Shown: piece by piece, positions 1 through 5,678 of the stretch
Numbering within the stretch: position 1 is the first letter of the stretch
How the letters are laid out: the number at the start of each line of letters is the position of its first letter
From: an uncultured Oscillospiraceae bacterium
GTDB taxonomy: Bacteria; Bacillota; Clostridia; Oscillospirales; Oscillospiraceae
Assembly: GCA_910588045.1 (NCBI GenBank)
Contig: CAJUPS010000149.1
Location: 1 to 6,215, forward strand
Length of the DNA stretch: 6,215 nt
Direction of reading: 5' to 3'
Translations under genes and position numbers: made by a program
Notes under the pieces: model-generated
Told to the model about the DNA's origin: nothing
The model's input: the letters and a program-made list of their open reading frames with translations, nothing else
Databases searched by the model: none

Positions 1-148
1 CCTCCTCCGGCTCCCGGACCACATAGGGCGTCTCCCCGGAAGTGACCTTCAGATACTCCAGCAGCATCTCTGCGTCGCGCTCCTCCGCAAGGCGGAGGAG
101 GCAGGTCTTGCCGCTTTTCAGCAGGACTTCCTTACTTGCGTACTCCAT
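1..148 (-). CDS. GNAT-family N-acetyltransferase, N-terminal fragment (runs off the left edge)
   Basis: The reading frame starts at the ATG at 148-146 and stays open to base 1, giving the first 49 residues of a longer protein. An AAGGAG ribosome binding site lies 6 nt before the ATG and overlaps the stop codon of the preceding GNAT gene, so the two are probably translated from one message. By hand alignment the fragment matches the start of that neighbour at 27 of 49 positions without gaps, sharing VLLK-x-GKTCL near residue 8 and SGETPY at residues 37-42. It is therefore almost certainly a tandem paralogue. GNAT proteins move an acetyl group from acetyl-CoA to an amine. The acetyl-CoA loop lies beyond the window, so the family call rests on the neighbour. 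Substrate unknown. Confidence 0.85.
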   Translation of the reverse strand, partial: MEYASKEVLLKSGKTCLLRLAEERDAEMLLEYLKVTSGETPYVVREPEE

Positions 149-159
149 TTCTCTCTCCT

Positions 160-708
160 TTACAACCGCTTTACCATCAGCAGGAAGTCCGCATAGCTTC
201 CATCCGCATACTTCATAGCCCGGGGCATGGTCCCTATCACCTCAAACCCCAGCTTTCTATATAACCCGATGGCCGGAGTATTTGTGGACACCACCTCCAA
301 CTCTGCCTGCTCGTATCCGGCGACCTCAGCGGCATTCAAGACCTCCCTCAGCAGCGCGGTCCCGATCCCCATCCCCCAGAATTTCCGGTAAAGGGTAATA
401 TCGACGCAGCACCGGTGGCGCAGCCGTGTCTGCGGATTGTTGGAATATACGATAGCCACCCCCGCCAGCTCCCCGTCCATCTCCGCCAGCAGCCGCAGGC
501 GGTCAGGGGACCCATTCCAACGCTCGATCCGCGCACCCTGCTGTTCCGTCGTCCAGTCGATGTCCTCCGGCCCTACCATCAGGTAGGGCGTCTCGCCGCT
601 GCTCTCTTTTTGAAAGTGCAGCACCCGCTCCGCGTCCGCTGCCTCCGGGCGCCGGATAAGGCAGGTTTTCCCGTTTTTCAGCAGAACCGTCTTTTTCTGA
701 TAATCCAT
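160..708 (-). CDS. GNAT-family N-acetyltransferase
   Basis: A 182-residue protein of normal single-domain GNAT length, predicted to be a cytosolic acetyl-CoA-dependent N-acetyltransferase. The acetyl-CoA/pyrophosphate loop is GMGIGT at residues 112-117, followed by the helix start ALLREVL. The later GNAT signature has N143, A146 and the LYRKLGF segment at 149-155, typical of motif B. The C-terminal part (MKYADGSYADFLLM) also resembles ribosomal-protein and small-molecule acetyltransferases. I see no signal peptide or membrane segment. The ATG at 708-706 is preceded by an AGAAAGAGG-type ribosome binding site that starts just after the era stop codon (729), so the gene probably rides on the era message. 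The next gene downstream is a paralogue. The substrate cannot be told from sequence; protein, antibiotic or small amine are all possible. Confidence 0.9.
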   Translation of the reverse strand: MDYQKKTVLLKNGKTCLIRRPEAADAERVLHFQKESSGETPYLMVGPEDIDWTTEQQGARIERWNGSPDRLRLLAEMDGELAGVAIVYSNNPQTRLRHRCCVDITLYRKFWGMGIGTALLREVLNAAEVAGYEQAELEVVSTNTPAIGLYRKLGFEVIGTMPRAMKYADGSYADFLLMVKRL

Positions 709-728
709 AGTATTTTCAACCTCTTTCT

Positions 729-1625
729 CTACTGTTCGTCATAGCCAAAGGAGCGGATATAGTTGACGTTATCCCGCCAGTTCTCCTTCACCTTCACCCA
801 GGTCTCCATGTAAACCTTGGTTCCCATAAACCGCTCGATGTCCTCCCTGGCGTGGGAGGCAATCTTTTTCAGCGTAGCCCCATTTTTCCCGATGATGATG
901 CCCTTGTGACTGCCCTTCTCGCAGTAGATGGTCACGTCCAGGTCGATGACCCCGCTGTCCCTTTCCGAGAACTTGGTCACCTCGATGGCCGTCCCATGGG
1001 GAACTTCCTTATCCAGGTTGCGCAGCAGCTTCTCCCGGATGATCTCCGCCACCACCTGCTTTTCCGGCTGATCGGTCGTCATGTCGTCGGGGAACAGTTG
1101 GGGGCCTGGGGCGGCGTATTTCTCCAGCTGCTCCATGAGGACGTCCAGCCCGTCCTTCTCCTGGGCGGAGATGGGGATGATGGCGTCAAACTCGTGGGCG
1201 GCGCTGTAAGCCGCCATGACCTCCAAGAGCTGGGCTTTTTCCACCGTATCAATTTTGTTGATCACCAGCACTGCGGGAAGGTGTTCCTCCTTGATGCGGT
1301 CAATCAGGGCTTGCTCCGGGGCGCCCACCTTGGCGATGGGTTCCACCATGAGGCAGACGGCCTCCACGTCCGCCACGGAGTCTTTGACCACTTTCACCAT
1401 GTAGTCCCCCAGCCGGGTTCGGGCCTTGTGGAAGCCTGGGGTATCCAGAAACACAAACTGTGTTTCCCCCCGATTCACTACGCCGCAGATCCTATTTCTT
1501 GTGGTCTGGGGCTTGGGGGAGACGATGGCGATCTTCTCGCCCACCAGGGCGTTGGTCAACGTGGACTTGCCCACGTTGGGCCGCCCGGCAATCGTAATCA
1601 TTGCTGTTTTTTTGATTTTGTTCAT
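729..1625 (-). CDS. era: GTPase Era, 30S ribosome assembly factor
   Basis: A 298-residue protein, the usual Era length. The N-terminal G domain has the P-loop GRPNVGKS at residues 14-21, the TTRNR switch region at 41-45, DTPG at 61-64, NKID at 123-126 and a G5 SA at 153-154. The C-terminal KH domain carries its G-x-x-G turn in IIGKNG (G246, G249) and ends with the family's typical NW-RxN-x-NYIRSFGY pattern. Era binds the 3' end of 16S rRNA and assists late 30S maturation, at ribosomes and partly at the inner membrane. The start at 1625 is preceded by AGAGGA about 11 nt upstream; the later Met9 has no ribosome binding site and lies too close to the P-loop. Usually dgkA or cdd lies directly upstream; here there is a 676-bp gene-free interval, so era may need its own promoter, which I could not identify with confidence. 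Confidence 0.98.
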   Translation of the reverse strand: MNKIKKTAMITIAGRPNVGKSTLTNALVGEKIAIVSPKPQTTRNRICGVVNRGETQFVFLDTPGFHKARTRLGDYMVKVVKDSVADVEAVCLMVEPIAKVGAPEQALIDRIKEEHLPAVLVINKIDTVEKAQLLEVMAAYSAAHEFDAIIPISAQEKDGLDVLMEQLEKYAAPGPQLFPDDMTTDQPEKQVVAEIIREKLLRNLDKEVPHGTAIEVTKFSERDSGVIDLDVTIYCEKGSHKGIIIGKNGATLKKIASHAREDIERFMGTKVYMETWVKVKENWRDNVNYIRSFGYDEQ

Positions 1626-1653
1626 TGGTAGGTAATCCTCTACTTTCTTTTTT

Positions 1654-1680
1654 CCGGCAGTGAGCAGTTTGCCGGTTTTT
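1654..1680 (+). terminator. possible weak intrinsic terminator, plus-strand direction
   Basis: CCGGCA (1654-1659) pairs with TGCCGG (1670-1675); a G-T pair can extend it. It is followed at once by TTTTT on the plus strand. This is the layout of a short Rho-independent terminator, but no plus-strand gene ends here. On the minus strand it would be a hairpin in the era leader, about 30 nt before the start codon. It could stop antisense transcription from the hairpin-rich interval, or be chance. Confidence 0.35.
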
Positions 1681-1685
1681 ATTCT

Positions 1686-1702
1686 GCCGCCCGTCGGGCG
1701 GC
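1686..1702. other. GC-rich hairpin in the era leader
   Basis: GCCGCCC (1686-1692) pairs perfectly with GGGCGGC (1696-1702) around a 3-nt loop. No T-run follows on either strand, so it is not a standard terminator. It lies between repeat copy A and the era start and would form in any era transcript that begins further upstream. Confidence 0.45.
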
Positions 1703-1716
1703 GTCCATTTGTTTCT

Positions 1717-1820
1717 CGTCGATAGCCCGGGACCTACGCGGCCCCGGACTCCGCGGGTACTTTTTGTGTGAACAAAAAGTACCCAAAAAGTCACTTAGGA
1801 AACTACGTTTCCTAAGAACC
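1717..1820 (+). repeat. three-hairpin repeat module, copy A
   Basis: Three consecutive inverted repeats. H0 is an imperfect GC-rich hairpin, CCGGG at 1727-1731 with CCCGG at 1743-1747. H1 is a perfect 13-bp stem, GGGTACTTTTTGT at 1755-1767 with its complement at 1772-1784, loop GTGA. H2 is a perfect 10-bp stem, CTTAGGAAAC at 1794-1803 with 1807-1816, loop TAC. The first 44 bases match copy C (from 6001) at about 36 positions by hand alignment. Read on the minus strand, H2 is followed after 4 nt by TTTTT, so it could act as a weak terminator upstream of era. The stems differ from those of the other copies while still pairing. The type of element (REP-like, MITE end, or RNA module) is not known to me. 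Confidence 0.8.
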
Positions 1821-2152
1821 TTCCTCATTACGGGGGTTATTGTTTTTTGCGCCCGAGGCACAGATTACCGGTCTAAACTTATTGCCGTCCGCTTACCGGT
1901 CTTTCGCGTCTATTTTAGCGTGGTGATCGGTAGCCCCTACCGTCTAGGACCGGGCAAACTCCCCGGGGTGCGTAACAAAAGACTTCTCCGTATAGAGGCA
2001 CTCCTGGCGATGGCTGTAAGCCAATTCCAGAAGCGGCGCCGCAGTAAGCACTTTCGTAAGGACCGTGGGTAGCCGCAGAAGAGTGGCGCACCAACGAAGG
2101 TATTAAGACAGAACGACCCAAGGTACGTCGGAGGGAAAATAAATAATAACAT
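1821..2152. other. gene-free core between inverted repeat copies A and B
   Basis: About 330 bp with no credible protein: the short open frames on both strands lack recognisable domains and good ribosome binding sites, and have odd composition. It is rich in small inverted repeats: CGGTAG at 1928-1933 with CTACCG at 1937-1942; CCGGG at 1950-1954 with CCCGG at 1962-1966; a two-part hairpin with CTGG at 2004-2007 and CCAG at 2027-2030 enclosing TGGCT (2011-2015) and AGCCA (2019-2023); and GCGCCGC at 2036-2042 with GTGGCGC at 2083-2089 (one G-T pair). The 10-mer TTACCGGTCT occurs directly at 1865 and 1893. I do not recognise it as tRNA, rRNA, tmRNA, RNase P or a group II intron. It could be a structured RNA gene, the inside of a non-autonomous mobile element, or decayed sequence. 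Confidence 0.6.
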
Positions 2153-2166
2153 TAGGGGATTCTCAA
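2138..2166 (-). promoter_or_regulatory. candidate sigma-A-type promoter reading into the core
   Basis: On the minus strand TTGAGA (2166-2161, 5 of 6 to the -35 consensus) is followed after 17 nt by TTTATT (2143-2138, 4 of 6 to the -10 consensus), in an AT-rich patch. Transcription would begin near 2130 and run left through the core towards copy A. The -35 overlaps the H2 stem of copy B. The -10 match is modest and AT-rich stretches give chance hits, so this is only a candidate. Confidence 0.3.
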
Positions 2167-2256
2167 GGGTGGCGTAGCCCCCTTGAGCACGCTTTTGTTA
2201 CTTTTCGCGTGCGCGAAAAGTAAGACCCCGTCCCCGCCCCGGCAGGGGCGAATCTA
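2153..2256 (-). repeat. three-hairpin repeat module, copy B (inverted)
   Basis: The same H0-H1-H2 order appears when read on the minus strand. H0 is CGCCCC at 2235-2240 with GGGGCG at 2245-2250. H1 is a perfect 12-bp stem, TTACTTTTCGCG at 2198-2209 with its complement at 2212-2223. H2 is CTCAAGGG at 2162-2169 with CCCTTGAG at 2180-2187, extended by GGC/GCC past one bulged base, leaving the TAC loop seen in copies A and C (GTA on the plus strand). The outer edge carries TAGATTC on the minus strand (2256-2250), which also occurs beside copy C at 5989-5995. The sequence between H1 and H2 is CAAAAGCGTG on the minus strand, like the CAAAAACGCG of copy C. It lies opposite to copy A. Confidence 0.75.
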
Positions 2257-2276
2257 TAAAGGAGAAGGAAGCGGCC

Positions 2277-2293
2277 GCGGCCCGCAGGGCCGC
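2277..2293 (-). terminator. GC-rich hairpin just after ybeY, possible terminator
   Basis: GCGGCCC (2277-2283) pairs with GGGCCGC (2287-2293) around a 3-nt loop, 8 nt past the ybeY stop codon. In the ybeY direction it is followed by a pyrimidine-rich stretch (CTTCCTTCTCCTTT) rather than a clean T-run. It could end or weaken the yqfC-ybeY transcript, or protect its 3' end. Confidence 0.4.
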
Positions 2294-2301
2294 AGAAACG
2301 A

Positions 2302-2793
2302 CTACCGTTCAATCCCCAATTCCGCCATAATAGCATCCTCATGCGTGCGCATCTGCACCTTTTGAGGCCCCTCATCCAAATGGTCATACCCCAGAAGGTG
2401 CAAAACCGAATGCACCACCAGGTACGCCAGCTCCCGCCGGGAGCTGTGCCCATACTCCTTCGCCTGCGCGTTCACCCGCTCCAAAGAAATCACCATATCC
2501 CCCAAAGGCACCAACCCCGTGGCGGGGTCTGCCTCCTCGGGCCCGGGAAGCTCCCCGGGCGTCAGGTCGAAGGCAGGAAAACTCAACACATCCGTGGGCC
2601 TGTCCACCTGCCGCATATCAAGATTGATCTGGTGGATATTGGCATCGCTGGTTACAGAAACATCCACCTCACAGGGAAATTCCACCCCCTCCGCCGCCAA
2701 CGCGGTACGGATCGCCTTCCGAATGAGGGCGCACTTCCTCTCATCCACCCCCGGCACGTCCGCCGTTACGGGGATATAATGCCGCTTCGCCAT
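2302..2793 (-). CDS. ybeY: endoribonuclease YbeY, rRNA maturation factor
   Basis: A 163-residue protein, normal for YbeY (UPF0054), a single-domain, metal-dependent cytosolic RNase needed for 16S rRNA 3'-end maturation and ribosome quality control. The zinc site H-x3-H-x5-H is present as H128, H132 and H138 in HSVLHLLGYDH. The conserved NLDMR-x-x-D-x-PTDVLSFP block is at residues 57-73, with R61 in the position of the family's conserved arginine, followed by LGDMVIS at 97-103. The ATG at 2793 begins only 3 nt after the phoH stop codon, so its ribosome binding region (AAGGGAAAGAAGAG) lies inside the end of phoH and translation is probably coupled. YbeY is known to work with Era and ribosomal protein S11, and both era and phoH are neighbours here. 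A GC hairpin and repeat copy B follow the stop codon. Confidence 0.97.
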   Translation of the reverse strand: MAKRHYIPVTADVPGVDERKCALIRKAIRTALAAEGVEFPCEVDVSVTSDANIHQINLDMRQVDRPTDVLSFPAFDLTPGELPGPEEADPATGLVPLGDMVISLERVNAQAKEYGHSSRRELAYLVVHSVLHLLGYDHLDEGPQKVQMRTHEDAIMAELGIER

Positions 2794-2796
2794 TCT

Positions 2797-3768
2797 CTAT
2801 CTCTTCTTTCCCTTACCGCTGTTATTGTAGTAATCGTCGTAAGCCTTAATAATCCTCTGGACCATTACATGCCTTACCACGTCCTGGTCCGTCAGCTCGC
2901 AGATGCCAATACCCTCCACGTTCTTCAGCACCCGCACCGCCTCCTTGAGCCCCGAGGTCTTGTCCGCCGGGAGGTCGATCTGGGTGATGTCTCCGGTAAT
3001 GACCACCTTGGACCCAAAGCCCATGCGGGTCAAAAACATCTTCATCTGCTCCCGACTGGTGTTCTGGGCCTCGTCCAGAATGATGAAGCTGTCGTCCAGC
3101 GTCCGCCCGCGCATATAGGCCAGCGGCGCAACCTCAATATTTCCCCGTTCCAGATACTTCTGGTATGTCTCCGCCCCCAGCATGTCAAAGAGCGCGTCAT
3201 ACAGCGGCCGCAGATACGGGTCCACCTTGGACTGCAAATCTCCCGGCAGAAATCCCAGCCGCTCTCCCGCCTCCACGGCGGGCCGGGTGAGGATGATCCG
3301 GTTGACCTGCTTGTCCCGGAAGGCCGCCACGGCGGCGGCCACCGCCAGATAGGTCTTGCCCGTACCGGCGGGTCCCACGCCGATGGTGACGGTGTTCTTC
3401 TGCACCGACTGGATATACTTCTTCTGCCCGATGGTCTTGGCCTTCACGGGCCGCCCCTTGGAGGTGATGCAGATGACGTCCGCCGTCAGTTCCGCCGCCT
3501 TGTCCGCCTGCCCGGACCGGGCCAGGCCGATGACGTACCGCACGGTCTGCTCCCCGATATTCTCCCCCTTGCTGGCCAGGGTCAGCAGGGCGTGGACCGC
3601 CTTGTCCGCCAGCATGGTGTCCTCAGGCTCTCCGGCGATGCGCAGCTCACCCTCCCGATTGGTGACCACCACGTGAAATTCCGACTCGATCAGCCGGATG
3701 TTCTCGTCGAAGGACCCGAAAATGCTGGCGGCTTCCTCCAGGCGCTCAATCTCTATCCTTTGTTCCAA
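2797..3768 (-). CDS. phoH: PhoH-like ATPase (PhoH/PhoL family)
   Basis: A 323-residue protein, the usual length for the Firmicute PhoH-like ATPase (YqfE in B. subtilis). Residues 1-110 form the variable N-terminal region; the C-terminal P-loop domain has Walker A GPAGTGKT at 132-139, the TRPAVEAGE-LGFLPGD block at 161-177, Walker B IILDEAQN at 229-236 and the sensor-like TGD-TQ at 258-263. It is related to the N-terminal domain of superfamily 1 helicases and is thought to act on RNA; the exact role is unsettled, but it is very often next to ybeY. The start appears to be TTG at 3768: no ATG or GTG lies between it and the in-frame stop TAA at 3789-3787, and a GAAGTGG-type site sits about 8 nt upstream. 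The lysine-rich tail ends 3 nt before ybeY. Confidence 0.96.
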   Translation of the reverse strand: MEQRIEIERLEEAASIFGSFDENIRLIESEFHVVVTNREGELRIAGEPEDTMLADKAVHALLTLASKGENIGEQTVRYVIGLARSGQADKAAELTADVICITSKGRPVKAKTIGQKKYIQSVQKNTVTIGVGPAGTGKTYLAVAAAVAAFRDKQVNRIILTRPAVEAGERLGFLPGDLQSKVDPYLRPLYDALFDMLGAETYQKYLERGNIEVAPLAYMRGRTLDDSFIILDEAQNTSREQMKMFLTRMGFGSKVVITGDITQIDLPADKTSGLKEAVRVLKNVEGIGICELTDQDVVRHVMVQRIIKAYDDYYNNSGKGKKR

Positions 3769-3786
3769 ATGATTTCCACTTCTTTC

Positions 3787-4473
3787 TTATAGAATCTTTA
3801 GTATCTCGTCCATGGACGAAATCGTATATCGCTGTCCATAGGCCGGTCTCCGTCCCTCCCGGTCGATCAGCACGGAGACCGCCCCCACACCATTGGCGCA
3901 AAGCACGTCCTTTTCCTCGTCCCCCACGAACACCAGCGCCCGCACATCCTCCTGAAACTGCTCCGCAATGTACCGCAGTCCCCGGCCATCCGGTTTCCGC
4001 CAGCCGATGTCCCGGCTGGTCAGGGGCAGGTCGATATACGCCGCGAGGCACCGGATGTCCGCCAGGGCCGTCTCGTTGTCCTCGCCGTAGGCCACATCCG
4101 ACAGTGCAGCCGTCCGGACTCCGGCCTGCTTGAGCTTCGCCAGCACCCCGGGCACGTCCGGGAAGGGACGGGGATCGTTCCGCTTAAAAAATGCGAAGAA
4201 CTCCCGCTTCACGCCCTCCCGCGGCCCATCCGGGCGGCCCCAGCCATCCAGGATCTCCCGAAAAATGTCATCCGCGCGGACCTCCCGGGTCCTGGGGCAG
4301 AGCCGGGTGTTGTACCGCTTGAGCACTTCTATGGCAACGGCAAAATCCTCCTCCGACAGCCCCAGTCCGCAGACCTCATCCGCCCGCTCCAGCGCAGGGC
4401 GGTACAGCGCCTGCCAGCTCAAGGGGTTCCCGTAGCGGATCAGCGTCTCCCCGATGTCGAACACCACCGTCAT
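3787..4473 (-). CDS. HAD-superfamily hydrolase, phosphatase-like
   Basis: A 228-residue cytosolic protein with all four HAD regions. Motif I is FDIGETL at 5-11 with nucleophile D6; motif II is ALSD with S125; motif III is RKPD with K160; motif IV is GDEEKD with D185 and D189. Residues about 15-100 form the helical C1-type cap. Such proteins usually remove phosphate from small metabolites. Unusually, the second Asp of motif I (the acid/base, two residues after the nucleophile) is Gly8; D-x-G-x-T versions exist in the superfamily, but here the activity may be altered. The ATG at 4473 has a strong GGGAGG site 8 nt upstream, lying in the 16-nt gap after yqfD. Its position between yqfD and phoH suggests co-expression but does not define a substrate. 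It is not normally part of this conserved cluster. Confidence 0.88.
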   Translation of the reverse strand: MTVVFDIGETLIRYGNPLSWQALYRPALERADEVCGLGLSEEDFAVAIEVLKRYNTRLCPRTREVRADDIFREILDGWGRPDGPREGVKREFFAFFKRNDPRPFPDVPGVLAKLKQAGVRTAALSDVAYGEDNETALADIRCLAAYIDLPLTSRDIGWRKPDGRGLRYIAEQFQEDVRALVFVGDEEKDVLCANGVGAVSVLIDREGRRPAYGQRYTISSMDEILKIL

Positions 4474-4489
4474 GCCCGTATCCTCCCGT

Positions 4490-5677
4490 TCATTGCTCCT
4501 TGGAGATTTCCACCAGCCTTCCGATCTGCTCCTGGCATTCCGCCGACAGCGTCACCACCAGGTTGCCGTCCACGACCTCGCTGCCGACCTCCCATTCGAG
4601 GACCTCCCCCTCGTCCAGGTATTCCGCCAGGCGTTCGTCCAGCACCTTCTCCGCCAGAGCGAGCGCCTCTTCCTCCGTCCGCTGCCGCTCGACCAGCTCG
4701 TAGAACCGGAAGCGCTCCGTCACCGTGGCGGCGGGCAGCGCCACGTCGCCCGGGAGCACCCACTTGTCCCAAGAGATTATTTTATCACAAGTATCCCCCA
4801 AAATGCTACTGCTAAAATAGAGATTCCAGCGATTTTTTCCAATTAAAATGGCCCGACGGGTCTTTTCCTCCCCGGTGTAGACCTTTTCCTCCACGGTCAG
4901 CGGCACCCGGCACTGCAAATGATACCAGGTCCGGCCATAGACCTTGCCCATCCCCCGGAGGTATCGCACGCCGGAGACATCGTCCTGGACCACACCGGAG
5001 ATCAGCAGCTGCCCGGTCTTCACCGTCGTACCCGGGAGCACCATTTTTTCGCCGTCCCAGGGCTGGATAGCGGTGACCAGCGCGTCCTTTGAGGCCACGG
5101 TATTGCCGGGCTCCCGCTTGCTGATAATTTCTGGGGCGGGGATCCTCTCCCTGACCTGGACATAGGCCCGGCAGCCCTTCACGTTGACGGCGATGTAGCT
5201 CAGCTCTGGTATCTCCACAAGGATCTGGTTGCGCAGCTGCGGGGAGTCCACGGAGAGGCCGTATGTCCCAAAGCCCACGCCGCACTTGTCCAGGGCGCGG
5301 AGGATTTCCTGTTTAGAGACAGTTTGGTTGCCCTCCACGCGGAAGTCCCAGATAAAAAAGGAGCTGAGAAACAGGAGGGTCGAGCAGAGAATCAGGGTGA
5401 CCCAGAGGCCGTAGCGGTATCGGATGCGTCCCAGGAAGAAGGGGGTTCCCCGCCACTCCATAGCGGTCAGATTGCAGTCGATCTTTTTGCTCAGACGGCG
5501 CAGGCGTTTCCAGTCCCGCCGGGTCATGGTGAAGGTAAATTCCACCGGAGAGGACCAGCGGAGATCCCAAAATGTGATACCGTACTCCGCGCAGAGGTTC
5601 AGGATCCTCTCCGGAAAGCCGCTCTCCACCTTGCCGGTGACTTCGCCCTTGACCAGATTGACCAGATGCTTCAGCAT
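4490..5677 (-). CDS. yqfD: sporulation protein YqfD
   Basis: A 395-residue, single-pass membrane protein matching the YqfD family (about 390-400 residues). Residues 1-90 are a basic cytoplasmic region with many Arg/Lys before the membrane; residues 91-110 (GLWVTLILCSTLLFLSSFFIW segment) form one transmembrane helix. Beyond it, DFRVEGNQTVSKQEIL at 111-126 begins a POTRA/FtsQ-like repeat ending near VQVRERIPAP (173-182). The rest is an extracytoplasmic beta-rich domain with a charged helix about 335-355. In B. subtilis yqfC-yqfD is a sigma-E mother-cell operon needed for sporulation; the molecular role is not established. The ATG at 5677 lies 1 nt after the yqfC stop codon with only a weak GGGTG site, so translation is probably coupled to yqfC. 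The codons for residues about 275-305 are clearly more AT-rich than the rest. Confidence 0.96.
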   Translation of the reverse strand: MLKHLVNLVKGEVTGKVESGFPERILNLCAEYGITFWDLRWSSPVEFTFTMTRRDWKRLRRLSKKIDCNLTAMEWRGTPFFLGRIRYRYGLWVTLILCSTLLFLSSFFIWDFRVEGNQTVSKQEILRALDKCGVGFGTYGLSVDSPQLRNQILVEIPELSYIAVNVKGCRAYVQVRERIPAPEIISKREPGNTVASKDALVTAIQPWDGEKMVLPGTTVKTGQLLISGVVQDDVSGVRYLRGMGKVYGRTWYHLQCRVPLTVEEKVYTGEEKTRRAILIGKNRWNLYFSSSILGDTCDKIISWDKWVLPGDVALPAATVTERFRFYELVERQRTEEEALALAEKVLDERLAEYLDEGEVLEWEVGSEVVDGNLVVTLSAECQEQIGRLVEISKEQ

Positions 5678-5678
5678 A

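Noticed and set aside
852..1631. Plus-strand open frame of 259 codons opposite era
   Set aside because: Era on the minus strand has complete G-domain and KH motifs; the plus-strand translation is His/Gly/Val-rich with no recognisable domain.
1680..1706. Promoter for era from TGGACG and AGAATA near the GC hairpin
   Set aside because: Both boxes match consensus poorly and the usual spacing can only be reached by picking weak hexamers.
1764..2072. Plus-strand open frame of 102 codons across copy A and the core
   Set aside because: It begins inside the H1 hairpin and runs through H2; its protein is basic, low in domain-like features and has no ribosome binding site.
1915..2152. Two overlapping minus-strand open frames (68 and 71 codons) in the core
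   Set aside because: Both are short, overlap in different frames, have Arg/Ser/Cys/Pro-rich translations typical of spurious frames, and cover small inverted repeats. They match no family I know; a coding role cannot be excluded but is not supported.
1821..2152. tRNA, rRNA, tmRNA, RNase P or group II intron remnant in the core
   Set aside because: I looked for cloverleaf arms, a domain V-like hairpin and conserved RNase P/tmRNA strings on both strands and found none convincing.
1717..2256. CRISPR array
   Set aside because: There are only two diverged, inverted copies of the module here, with no short identical repeats at regular spacing and no cas genes.
2341..3792. Long plus-strand open frame of 483 codons opposite ybeY and phoH
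   Set aside because: It is a shadow of the GC-rich minus-strand genes, which carry clear catalytic motifs; its translation is rich in His, Arg, Leu and Pro as expected of an antisense frame.
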